Assembly: GCA_033063855.1 (NCBI GenBank)
Contig: CP093830.1
Coordinates: 18,290,854-18,354,853, forward strand
Direction of reading: 5' to 3'
Length of the DNA stretch: 64,000 nucleotides
Source: Smittia aterrima
Taxonomy: Eukaryota > Arthropoda > Insecta > Diptera > Chironomidae
This document shows, piece after piece, positions 51,909 to 62,162 of this stretch (positions are counted from its first letter, which is position 1; every line of letters starts with the position of its first letter). Both the position numbers and the translations under genes were made by a program. The notes beneath the pieces are model-generated. The model did no database searches. It was not told the DNA's origin and saw only the letters and a program-made list of their open reading frames with translations.

Positions 51909-54065
51909 ATGATAAAATTGAGAAGACGACGATCAACGTTTAAGAGACGATTTCTTTTAGTTGGTTTATTAATTATTCTAATTTATTTTTATGAACAAAT
52001 GTGGACACGTCAGGATCAACAAAAGTTATTTAAAGTTTACGAACGAGATCGTAATTCATCAATTCCAAAAGGTTTTTTAGTCTGGTCACAACAATGCAAG
52101 ATTATTTCACTTGATCCACATTCGAATGATGTTCTCGAACACTTTTCAAAGCAAGATTTCGAGCCTTGCTCATCAAAACAACCGCTAACATCAATCGAAC
52201 AGAGTTTTGATGATAACAAAGTTTGGATTATTGTAAATGAAGAAGAGAAGTCGAATTATCTTTGGTTCTATCATTTTCATTTGATTTGCTGTTATCAAGA
52301 GATCAATCGAGGTGGAGCTGGGGAGAATGCTGACGACGAATTCAAGTGAGAAGATAAATTTACAATGCAACAAAATATTTAAACTTAAATTCCAGTTTAT
52401 CTGAGTGTCAATATTTTGAAACTTCAATTAAAATTCCACCTTACGTCGAATTCATTCTTGTCCGCTGTAAAGGACGCTTAACAAAAAATAATTTCACTGG
52501 ACAAACAATTTACACAAACGCCCACGCAATCGTTCAGAGAAAACCTGAAATCACCAAAAGCTCGAAATCACTTAATTCAAAGGAAAGACCTTTAAGTGTT
52601 TTGATGCTCGGAATTGATTCTGTTTCGAGACTGAACTTGCTTCGATCCATGCCAATTACTGCTCAACATCTTTACGACAACGATTGGTTTGAACTTCAAG
52701 GATACACCAAAGTATGAAACAAAAAAAAAAAAGAAATTTAGAAAAAATATTTATTTCATTTGTAGATTGCAGATAACACTTTCCCAAATTTAATGGCGAT
52801 CCTCGCTGGTTTCAATGAAACGGAAATCTATCAAACTTGTGATCCCGGTGTTTCTGGGAAGCTTGATAACTGCTCAATAATTTGGAGAGAATTTTCTGAT
52901 CGAGGATATGCGACAGCTTATGCGGAAGACGAAGCAGCAATCGGAACGTTCAATTATCTTAAATCTGGATTCATCAAACAGCCAACGACGCATTACCTTC
53001 GACCATTCACTCTCGCGATTGAAAAATACTTGAGCACTCAGTTCAAGAGTTGGCTAAAGTTCTGTATTGGCTATCAGAACTACGTTGACTTCATTTATCA
53101 ATACGCGATTGATTTTGCAACTGCTTACGAGAATCATCAATTCTTTGGACTGTTCTGGACAAATACTTTCACTCACAACGACATCAGTGATCCAAGCTCA
53201 ATGGACGAGAGGATGAAATATTATTTAGAAGAGTTGGAATTTAAAGGAGTTCTTAAGAACTCAGCAGTGATTTTCTTTAGCGACCACGGATTAAGATTTG
53301 GTCCAGTTCGGGAAAAATTGTTGGTGAGAAAAATTAAAATGGAAGAAATATTTTAAAGAAACATTTTTCTCTTAGACTGGCTGGTTAGAAGAGCGTTTAC
53401 CTTTTATGTTCATTTGGCTGCCCGAATGGTTCAGAAAAGCTCATCCAGAGTTTGCATTAAGTCTTAGAAAAAACAGAAATCGTTTGACAAGTCCTTACGA
53501 TATTCACATGACTTTGAAGCACATTCTGGATTTACCAGAAAGAAAAGAAAATTTTTCTTCTGCTGCAAGTTGCCCGAAATGTCAAAGTCTCTTTCATGAT
53601 GTTCCATTGAATCGAAGCTGCTCAGACGCTGGAATTAACGCTCATTGGTGTGTTTGTTCGGATTATAAGAAAGTTGATGCACAAGATGAGATTGGAGCAG
53701 ATTCAGTTGAATTCGTAATCGATTGGATCAACAAAGAACTTACAGAAAAAACTCGATCTTCTGATGGAACCGAACCTTGCTTTTCTTTATATTTGAAAAA
53801 GATTATTTTGATAATGAAATCTGAGTCCACGAACTTCACAGATTATGTTGTGAAGTTTGACGTTTTGCCATCGAACGCACGCTTCGAATCAACAGTCCGA
53901 CACTTTTTAACAGGAGAGCAGAACTCGAAGGAGATCGTGGGAGGAATATCTCGACTAAACGAATATGGTTGGCAAGCTAATTGCGTTAATGAGTTGAGAA
54001 TGTTTTGCTTCTGTAGACGAAACTTTCTAAATTTCATTTCATCTTTTATAAACAAAATCATTTGA
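51909..54065 (+). CDS. DUF229 alkaline-phosphatase-like type II membrane protein
   Basis: Four exons, 51909-52345, 52396-52711, 52766-53323 and 53376-54065, give 666 aa. An Arg-rich cytosolic start (KLRRRRSTFKRR) is followed by one membrane helix (FLLVGLLIILIYFY), so the rest faces the lumen or the outside. The body matches the DUF229 family within the sulfatase/alkaline phosphatase superfamily: LMLGIDSVSRLNLLRSMP carries the metal and nucleophile region, FGLFWTNTFTHND follows, and FFSDHGLRFGPVRE carries the second Asp-His metal pair. Insect genomes have several members; substrates are not known to me. The last 395 bases of the coding region are copied downstream (56038 and 58587) as part of a tandem segment, so reads from the copies could be misassigned to this gene. 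The ATG at 51909 is the first in frame before the basic stretch. Confidence 0.8.
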
Positions 54066-54240
54066 AACTTTGTTCATGTTTTAGAATCTTTAAGATTGCA
54101 GTAAACTATTTCAAAGCGCTTATCCAGTGTCACTTGACATTTGACAGAAAAGAAATCTCTCATTTCTTCTTTTTCTTCTCTCTTTTACTCTCTCAATCCT
54201 TGAACCGATCAGAAACATTTCAGGAACATTTCAGTTCTTT

Positions 54241-54291
54241 TATAAACGTTAACGAGATAAGTTCAGTGTCTGATTTTGTGATTTAAAGAAA
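54241..54291 (+). promoter_or_regulatory. TATA-type promoter of MATH-like gene A
   Basis: TATAAA at 54241-54246 and an arthropod initiator TCAGT at 54263-54267 lie 51 bp upstream of the ATG at 54292, predicting a 5' UTR of about 27 nt. The same arrangement and the same 51-bp spacing occur in the other two copies, with TATAAA at 56874-56879 and at 59159-59164. In the third copy the initiator reads TCATT. Confidence 0.5.
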
Positions 54292-55598
54292 ATGGCGACA
54301 AATATTTCAGAAACTACAATTGTTAAAAGTAAATCGTTCGAAAAGATTTTTAAATGGAGCATTAAAAACTTCAAAGATATTGATCAATCTGATGAATTTT
54401 TTATCGAATCGAGCAAGATCGATGTGGAGGGATTTCCGTTTTCATCGTAAGTTAATATTTATTTAATTTTTAAGTTAAAGTCTAATTATGTTTCACCCTC
54501 ACTAGGAGCTTCAAGTTAGCTAACGTGCGAGACGGTGCTCGTAAACTTGTAAATCAGCTCATCTTTTCACACGAATCTCCATTGCAAACACAAGTTTCTG
54601 TCACACTTGGAGCTCCAACCACTTGGAGATCAGAACTATCCTTCGCAAAAAGCATTAACATCGATCCTGAATATTACTACGACATCAACCAAAATTCTCA
54701 TATTTTTGATCTGAAAATCAATTGCACTGGATTTTGGACTGAAAATGACAGGAAAACTGTAGAAAAATCTGAATATCAACTCGAAAATGCTGAAGGAGCC
54801 GAAATTTATATTCTTGAGAAGCCCGCTGATGTCCAATCATTCGCTCAGGAAGAAGGATTTGTCGTCGTCTCGACAACTGAAGACAAAGAAGAAAAAATGA
54901 TCGACAACAACGATGCTGATAACGAATCGATCGAATTCCTCGGCAACAAGACAATGAGCGAAGATGAAACTGAATTTTGTCAAGAGCTCGACAAGCAATG
55001 CACACTCGGCCACAATTCTTTGGTTTGCAGCTCAGTTGCTGGAGATGACGAAGCCGCCAATGAAAACGAAAATCAAATTTTGGACGAAGCTGACGAAAGC
55101 GAAAATCAAATTTTGGACGAAGCCGACGAAAGCGAAAATCAAATTTTGGACGAAGCCGACGAGAGCGAAAATGAAGATATGAACGAAGCCGATGAGAGCG
55201 AAATTATGACCGAAGCAGAGTATCAGGAAGTTATGGAGAAGACAAGGAAATATGCTAAAGTCTTCAACTATCTGGCTCCATTTTTCAACCAACTCGAAGC
55301 AGCAAACTCGTTCGACAAAGACGATGAAGAATCGAAAGCAAATGTAACCAAATTCACAAACGTCTTGGAGAAGCATACAACCATCGAAAACTTCTATGAC
55401 GTTCTTCACTTCGCCAAAGAAAAGGATTCCGAATTGATCAAAGACTCAGTCGTTAAAACATTCATCGTCAAGCAAGATTACAAGAAGTTATCAGCAACCG
55501 AGCAATGGATCGAATTGAAGGCTGACAAAGATCTTTACGACGAGATGATCGAGAGAATCTTATCGAAGGTCATGAGAAAAGTTACAATCATTTTGTGA
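54292..55598 (+). CDS. MATH-like/BTB-end adaptor-like protein, copy A
   Basis: Two exons, 54292-54446 and 54506-55598, give 415 aa. The N-terminal 150 residues look like a MATH/TRAF domain: FKWSIKNFKDIDQ, then SSFK, LIFSHESPLQT, VSVTLGA, and FDLKINCTGFW. An acidic linker follows, including three perfect 11-residue units ENQILDEADES and a fourth variant (55068-55199). The C-terminal 90 residues (ENFYDVLHFAKEKDSELIKD, then ATEQWIELKADKDL) resemble the last helices of a BTB domain plus the 3-box/BACK-like tail of SPOP-type MATH-BTB proteins. No intact BTB core is seen in the middle. I do not recognise an ortholog. The fold assignments are inferred by eye. A polyadenylation signal cluster (AATAAA) starts at 55621. 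Confidence 0.75.
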
Positions 55599-56037
55599 TG
55601 ACTCAATTTGCTCTGTCAAAAATAAACGAATAAATAAAGTTTCTATTTACACTAATCTCTGATTTTTCTCATAAGACGCAGTCTAGTTTCATAACTTATT
55701 TTGTTATGAAGTTAGATGGGGACAAAGTTTTGACTAGCGAAAAACCATTTTGTCTCGTATTGCATTCTTTGCTCTACACTAATCTGTGATTTTCTTAATT
55801 TTCCCTTTTTCAGAAACGATCGAGTTTGCTGAAAATTTAATTTATGCGTAGACTTGGGCTCAGACTTGAGCGACTCCCTTTTTATTTTTACCTTTTGAAA
55901 ATTTCATTTTACCTAGAATTGATCATAAACCAAATTTTCCTTTCTTTCTTATTTCAATTTTATTGTTTTATTGCCAAAAGTGTCTCCGTACAGTTTAATG
56001 AAGAAAAATCTGTAATTTAAGTCCATACTTCATGATT

Positions 56038-56234
56038 AAGTTGATGCACAAGATGAGATCGAAGCAGATTCAGTTGAATTCGTAATCGATTGGATCAACA
56101 AAGAACTTACAGAAAGAACTCGATCTTCTGATGGAATCGAGCCTTGCTTTTCTTTATATTTGAAAAAGATTATTCTGATAATGAAATCTGAGACCGCGAA
56201 CTTCACAGATTATGTCGTAAAATTTGACTTTTTG
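56038..56234 (+). pseudogene. DUF229 C-terminal fragment, copy 2
   Basis: A copy of the DUF229 last-exon segment beginning at 53671. It lacks the start, the membrane helix and every catalytic motif. It stays open for about 60 codons (AQDEIEADSVEFVIDWINKE) but is cut at about 56234 by the foreign block. It is a passenger of the tandem duplication and not a working gene. Confidence 0.75.
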
Positions 56235-56703
56235 TGATCGCTTTGTCCGTGGTCGTGGTCCGACGTCCGTGATTGAGACACCTCGCGGACGCGATGAGCT
56301 ACCCAAATAATTCATAAGGATCGGGCCCACGGGCCCAAAACCTGGAATCTCCGTACAAAAAGTCGATTTTTAGTTTTGAAATAAGTTTTCTCAAAAACGG
56401 ATGCACATTTCCGCTGTGACTTGTTCACAAGAAATGATCAGCATGTTGAGTCGAGTGCATGAATCATATAGCTGACCAGATCTGGATCCACCTCTTGCCA
56501 GCGCCAAGTGAAACTTCTTTTCCTTTGGAGTTAGAGCATTGAGTAGTTCACATGAAATGGGCAGCTATTTGAGTAGAGCGAAAAAATCTCAGAGCTGACC
56601 AGATTCGGGTTAACCTCGGACCTGTAAACCCAGTGAAGCCCAACCCCCTGTAACCAGTCCGACGGATGAAAAACACTACAGTAAGTTCGGTACGAACTGC
56701 TAC
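56235..56703. mobile_element. unclassified insertion or replacement block
   Basis: About 470 bp with no match to the other two tandem copies. It replaces about 220 bp of them (roughly 53862-54080 in copy 1). It is GC-richer than its surroundings and contains the palindrome GGGCCCACGGGCCC. It also holds a diverged internal repeat: CTGACCAGATCTGGATCC at 56472 and CTGACCAGATTCGGGTTAAC at 56595, 123 bp apart. No terminal inverted repeats, target-site duplication or coding frame were identified, so its class is open; a SINE-like or MITE-like element is possible. Confidence 0.4.
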
Positions 56704-56924
56704 TTGTTTTAGTAGGCATCTTCAAGATCGCAGTAAACCATTTCAAAGCGCTAATCAGTGTCACTTGACATTTGACAGAATGGAAATCTCTCATTTCTTT
56801 TTTTTCTTCTCTCTTTTACTCTCTCAATCCTTGAAAGGATCAGAAATATTTTTCAGAAACATTTCAGTTCTTTTATAAACGTTAACGAGATAAGTTCAGT
56901 GTTTGACTTTGTGATTTAAAAAAA

Positions 56925-58277
56925 ATGTCGACGAATATTTCAGAAACTACAATTGTTAAAAGCAAATCGTTCGAAAGAACGTTTACATGGAGAATTAAAA
57001 ACTTCAAAGATATTGATCAATCTGATGAATTTTTTATCGAATCGAGAAAGATCGATGTGGAGGATTTTCACTTTTCATCGTAAGATAATTTTTATTTAAT
57101 TTTTAAACTTAAAGTCTAATTATGTTTTACCCTCACTAGGAGCTTCAAGATAATTAAGAATCGAGAACTAAATGATGATGATGATGATGCTGAAAACGAT
57201 GACGCTGAATACGATGACGATGAATATGAGGATGTATACGAGCTCATCTTTTCACACGAATCTCCATTGCAAACTCACGTTTCTGTCACACTTGGAGCTA
57301 AAACCTACGACTTAGGCCCTGGTAATGAAGTTCAAGAAATTGGCAAAAAAGACTTCTATAAGGATTGCGAAGGTGAAATTTGCTGTGAGATCGATCCCAA
57401 ACATTACTACGACAACGAACAAGGTTCTCATATTTTTAATCTGAAAATCCATTGCACTGGATTTTGGACCGAAAATGATGACTCTGATATTTCTTCCTTG
57501 CAAGTTGAAGAAGAAAAATCCGAAGATCAACTCGAAAATGCTGCAAAAGCCGGCATTTCACTTCCTGAGAAGCCCGTTGATGTCCAATCATTCGCTCAGA
57601 AAGAAGGATTTGTCGTCGTCTCGACAACTGAAGACAAAGAAGAAAAACTGATCGACAACAACGATGCTGATAACGAATCGATCGAATTCCTCGGCAACAA
57701 GACAATGAGCGAAGATGAAACTGAATTTTGTCAAGAGCTCGACAAGCAATGTACACTTGGCCACAATTCTTTGGGTTGCAGTTCAGTTGCTGGAGATGAC
57801 AAAGCCGATGATGAAAGCGAAAATCAAATTTTGGACGAAGCCGACGAAAGCGACAATCAAGTTATCAACGAAGCCGATGAAAGCGAAATTATGACCGAAG
57901 CAGCGTATCAGGAAGTTCTGGAGAAGACAAGGAAATATGCTGAAGTCTTCAACTATCTGGCTCCACTTTTCACCGAAGCAGCAAACTCGTTCGACAAAGA
58001 CGATAAAGAATCAAAAGCAAATGTAACCAAATTCACAAACGTCTTGGAGAAGCATACAACCATCGAAAACTTTTATGACGTTCTTCACTTCGCCAAAGAA
58101 AAGGATTCTGAGTTGATTAAAGATTCCGTCGTTAAGACATTCATCGTCAAGCAAGATTACAAGAAGTTATCAGCAACCGAGCAATGGATCGAATTGAAAG
58201 CTGACAAAGATCTTTATGACGAGATGATCGAGAGAATCTTATCGAAGGCCATGAGAAAAGTTACAATCATTTTGTAA
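56925..58277 (+). CDS. MATH-like/BTB-end adaptor-like protein, copy B
   Basis: Two exons, 56925-57079 and 57140-58277, give 430 aa. The architecture and intron phase are the same as in copy A. Exon 1 differs at few positions (FTWRIKNFKDIDQSDEFFIE), and the C-terminal half is almost the same. The stretch after SSFK is entirely different: an Asp/Glu/Tyr-rich insert (NDDDDDAENDDAEYDDDEYE) stands where copies A and C have other residues. The block after SVTLGA also differs (KTYDLGPGNEVQEIGKKDFY). The acidic linker has a single ENQILDEADES unit and a DNQVINEADES variant. It is intact, with a TATA promoter 51 bp before the ATG. Function unknown. Confidence 0.75.
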
Positions 58278-59209
58278 TAACTCAACTTGTTTTGTCAAAA
58301 ATAAACGAATAAATAAAGTTTCTATTCACACTAATCTCTGAATTCATTTTCCCTTTTTTAGAAACGATCGAGTTTGCTGAAAATTTAATTTATGCGTAGA
58401 CTTGGGCTCAGACTTGAGCGATTCCCTTTTCGTTTTTACCTGTTGCAGATTTCGTTTTACCCAGAATTGATCATAAACCAAGTTTTCCTTTTTTTCTTAT
58501 TTCAATTTTATTGTTTTATTGCCAAAGGTGTCTCCGTACAGTTTAATGAAGAAAAATCTTGTAATTTAAGTCCATGTTTCATGATTAAGTTGATGCACAA
58601 GATGAGATCGAAGCAGATTCAGTTAAATTCCTAATCGATTGGATCAACAAAGAACTAACAGAAAAAACTCGATCGTCTGATGGAATCGAACCTTGCTTTT
58701 CTTTATATTTGAAAAAGATTATTTTGATAATGAAATCTGAGTCCACGAACTTCACAGATTATGTTGTGAAGTTTGACGTTTTGCCATCAAACGCACGCTT
58801 CGAATCAACAGTCCGACACTTTTTAACAGGAGAGCAGAACTCGAAGGAGATCGTGGGAGGAATATCTCGACTAAACGAATATGGTTGGCAAGCTAATTGC
58901 GTTAATGAGTTGAGAATGTTTTGCTTCTGTAGAAAAAACTTTCTAAATTTCATTTCATCTTTTATAAACAAAATCATTTGAAACTTTGTTCATGTTTTAG
59001 AATCTTTAAGATTGCAGTAAACCATTTCAAAGCGCTTATCCAGTGTCACTTGACATTTGACAGAAAAGAAATCTCTCATTTCTTCTTTTTCTTCTCTCTT
59101 TTACTCTCCCAATCCTTGAACCGATCAGAAATATTTTTCAGGAACATTTCAGTTCTTTTATAAACGTTAACGAGAGAAGTTCATTGTCTGATTTTGTGAT
59201 TTAAAGAAA
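58278..59209 (+). other. spacer between copies B and C
   Basis: Holds the shortened 3' flank of copy B, the DUF229 tail copy (58587-58981) and the promoter of copy C (TATAAA 59159-59164). About 110-130 bp of the flank present in the other two copies is missing after 58340, between two related direct repeats (ACTAATCTCTGA and ACTAATCTGTGA in copy 1). Confidence 0.6.
58587..58981 (+). pseudogene. DUF229 C-terminal fragment, copy 3
   Basis: Full-length copy of the DUF229 tail that begins at 53671, ending with the same stop. The final 90 codons (58709-58981) stay open and differ from the parent by very few residues, for example Arg to Lys in the motif FCFCRKNFLNF. It has no start region, membrane helix or catalytic motifs, so it is a passenger fragment. 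The near-identity to the parent implies a recent duplication or gene conversion. Confidence 0.78.
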
Positions 59210-60531
59210 ATGGCGACGAATATTTCAGAAACTACAATTGTTAAAAGCAAATCGTTCGAAAGAACCTTTAAATGGATCATTAAAAACTTCAAAGAAATTG
59301 ATCAATCTGATGAATATTTTATCGAATCGGGCAAGATTGATGTGGAGGACTTTCCGTTTTCATCGTAAGTTAATTTGTTTTATTGAATCTTTAAACTTAA
59401 AGTCTAATTATGTTTTATCCACACACTAGGAGTTTCAAGTTAATTAAAAAGCGAGAAAGTATTCTTGGACTAATAAATGTGCTCATCTTTTCACACGAAT
59501 CTCCATTGCAAACAATTGTTTCTGTCACACTTGGAGCTACAACCTACGAGTTAGGCCCTGGTAAAGGATCGTTTAAAGTTCACGAAGAAGTCTTCAGGAG
59601 TAATATCAAAGGTGAAATTTGCGTTAACATCCATCCCAAACAATACTACAAAAACGAACAAGATTCTCATATTTTTGATCTGAAAATCAATTGCACTGGA
59701 TTTTGGACTGAAAATGACAGGAAAACTGAAGAAGAAAAATCCGAAGATCAACTCGAAAATGCTGCAAGAGCCGAAATTTCACTTCCCGAGAAGCCCGTTG
59801 ATGTCCAATCATTCGCTCAGGAAGAAGGATTTGTCGTCGTCTCGACAACTGAAGACAAAGAAGAAAAACTGATCGACAACAACGATACTGATAACGAATC
59901 GATCGAATTCCTCGGCAACAAGACAATGAGCGAAGATGAAACTGAATTTTGTCAAGAGCTCGACGAGCAATGTACACTTGGCCACAATTCTTTGGATTGC
60001 AGCTCAGTTGCTGGAGATGACGAAGCCGCCAATGAAAACGAAAATCAAATTTTGGACGATGAAAGCGAAAATCAAATTTTGGACGAAGCCGACGAGAGCG
60101 AAAATGAAGATATGAACGAAGCCGATGAGAGCGAAATTATGACCGAAGCAGCGTATCAGGAAGTTCTGGAGAAGACAAGGAAATATGCCAAAGTCTTCAA
60201 CTATCTGGCTCCATTTTTCAACCAACTCGAAGCAGCAAACTCGTTCGACAAAGACGATGAAGAATCGAAAGCAAATGTAACCAAATTCACAAACGTCTTG
60301 GAGAAGCATACAACCATCGAAAACTTCTATGACGTTCTTCATTTCGCCAAAGAAAAGGATTCCGAATTGATTAAAGACTCAGTCGTTAAGACATTCATCG
60401 TCAAGCAAGATTACAAGAAGTTATCAGCAACCGAGCAATGGATCGAATTGAAAGCTGACAAAGATCTTTATGACGAGATGATCGAGAGAATCTTATCGAA
60501 GATCATGAGAAAAGTTACAATCATTTTGTAA
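59210..60531 (+). CDS. MATH-like/BTB-end adaptor-like protein, copy C
   Basis: Two exons, 59210-59364 and 59430-60531, give 418 aa. It is close to copy A in exon 1, the linker and the C-terminal third. It again departs in the two variable blocks: LIKKRESILGLINV after SSF, and the segment following SVTLGA, where it has TTYELGPGKGSFKVHEEVFR. The linker has one complete ENQILDEADES unit preceded by a shortened one (ENQILDDES), then ENEDMNEADES. The TATA box lies 51 bp before the ATG, but the initiator is altered relative to copy A. Intact; function unknown. Confidence 0.75.
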
Positions 60532-60958
60532 TAACTCAATTTGCTCTGTCAAAAATAAACGAATAAATAAAGTTTCTATTTACACTAATCTCTGATTTTT
60601 CTTCATAAGACGCAGTCTAGTTTCATAACTTATTTTGCTATTAAGTTAGATAGCGACAAAGTTTTGACTAGCGTAAAAAAAATGCCATTTTGTCTCGTAT
60701 TGCATTTATTGCTCTACACTAATCTGTGATTTTCTTAATTTTCCCTTTTTCAGAAACGATCGAGTTTGCTGAAAATTTAATTTATGCGAAGACTTGGGCT
60801 CGCAAACTTGAGCGACTCTCTTTTTCTTTTTACCTGTTGAAGATTTCATTTTACCTAGAACTGATCATAAACCAAATTTTCTTTCTTTCTAATTTCAATT
60901 TTATTGTTTTATTGCCAAAAGTGTCTCCGTATATTTTAATGAAGAAAAATCTTATAAT
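60532..60958 (+). other. 3' flank of copy C
   Basis: Matches the 3' flank of copy A (55599-56037), including AATAAA signals near 60554-60570. It ends at about 60957, immediately beside the stop codon of the minus-strand relative, so the two genes converge with almost no space beyond this flank. Confidence 0.6.
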
Positions 60959-62162
60959 TTAAAAAATAGTTGCAGCTGTCTCCAAGAGATGAGATAAAAT
61001 CATTTCAATTATTTCCATGTAGATTGGAAGATTTTCCTTCATTTCCTGCCATTGATCGGTTTGTTCCAAGCGTTTGTAGTTCTGCTTCATGATAAAGTTC
61101 TTGACAACGAGCTCCTTAGGCAACCTCAAGCCTCCGTAGTAATCAGCGCATTTGATTACTTTGTAGAAGTTGTCGACGTTAACGAATTCGTTCAACGACT
61201 TGATGCAATCGGAATGATCTGTGTGTTCCCATTCGTTGCTGCCAGCGAAGAGATCGATGAAGATTTTCACTTCAGGCTCAAAGTCGATCTCGTATTGTGA
61301 TCCACCGGAAGCGGACTCAGCTACAACTGATGTCTCAGACTCAGTTGAAACTTCCAAATCTTCAGGCATTGTCACTTTGATAGATACTTCTGATAAACAT
61401 TCTTGAAGACTCTCGGCACTGGAGCTATGATAAAGTTCGTTAACTTCCTCATCGCCCAATAATTTCTCTCGCTTATCTTGTGCTCCGGCTCCATTGGACG
61501 TTTCTTCAAGAACGAACGGTTTGCAGATCGGGAAAATTGGACCATCTGCCATTTCATTTTTCTTTCCATCAAGAACTCCACTGCTAATGATGACGAACTC
61601 ATCGAGATCGAACGAGTTGTCATCTACAGAGCTAGCCTCTTCGCTTGTGTCATCTCCCAAATAATTTCTCACTTCTTCACTTTCAAACCAAAAGCAAGCA
61701 ATTCTGAGCTTCAAAACGATCGGCAACGACATTGAAGAGATGTAATAAACAATCGATTGCTCGTGAGAAGTATTTTCAAAGGTCTTCGGCGCAAACTCAT
61801 GATCGTCGAGATAAACTTTGAAGCAGCAATTTCCGTTCGCGACTTTAAAGTTGAAGTCTTCGCAAAGCGAGAACTCAACTCGGCAATGAGCTGAATCCTT
61901 CTCGCCAGGATTAACGTAGCGAGGTGAAAGTCGGAAAAATCTGAAAACCGAAGGAAAGAAAAATAAATTATTTATGAAAGGAAAATTAAAAATCTTTGAC
62001 TTACACTTTCTTGTTGACTCCTTGAATCCATAAAACCTTCGATGACAAATAGCAGCGATTCTTCCAATCGAAGCTGTTAATATTATTGATGGTCCAGGTG
62101 AAAAGAGTTTCGCTCTTCTTGTTGATGATTGTTGAGTTTTCTACAAAAGCTTGGTTCTCCAT
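60959..62162 (-). CDS. diverged, inverted relative of the MATH-like family (D)
   Basis: Two exons on the minus strand, 62162-62005 and 61940-60959, give 379 aa. The N-terminus (TLFTWTINNINSFDWKNRCY) aligns with the FTW/FKW-IKNF start of copies A-C. The single intron is in the same phase (2) and after nearly the same residue (52 versus 51), and the C-terminus (VDNFYKVIKCADYYGG, then MKQNYKRLEQTDQWQEMKEN) aligns with the same helices. The middle is acidic but without the ENQILDEADES units. Residues 55-140 (FFRLSPRY to IACFWF) would be the rest of the MATH-like domain. It is clearly older than the split of A-C. Function unknown. Confidence 0.72.

Larger units (their letters stand above)
55599..56924 (+). 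other. spacer between copies A and B
   Basis: Contains the 3' flank of copy A, then the broken DUF229 tail (56038-56234), a foreign block (56235-56703) and the promoter of copy B (TATAAA 56874-56879). Apart from these, I see no gene here. Confidence 0.6.
53671..60957 (+). repeat. 2.4-kb tandem unit, three copies
   Basis: Unit boundaries by eye: 53671-56037, 56038-58586 and 58587-60957. Each unit holds, in order, the 3' part of the DUF229 gene, a 226-bp promoter stretch, a two-exon MATH-like gene, and a 3' flank of 250-430 bp. Copies 1 and 3 are nearly identical over most of their length: the DUF229 tail from 53817 to 54065 differs from 58733-58981 at only a few bases. Copy 2 carries an insertion-replacement at 56235-56703 and a deletion in its 3' flank. 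Copy 3 stops where the inverted relative at 60959 ends. Confidence 0.8.

Noticed and set aside
55032..55409. 125-codon open frame (-) opposite MATH-like gene A
   Set aside because: Shadow of the ENQILDEADES repeat; it recurs opposite copy C only because the sense sequence is duplicated.
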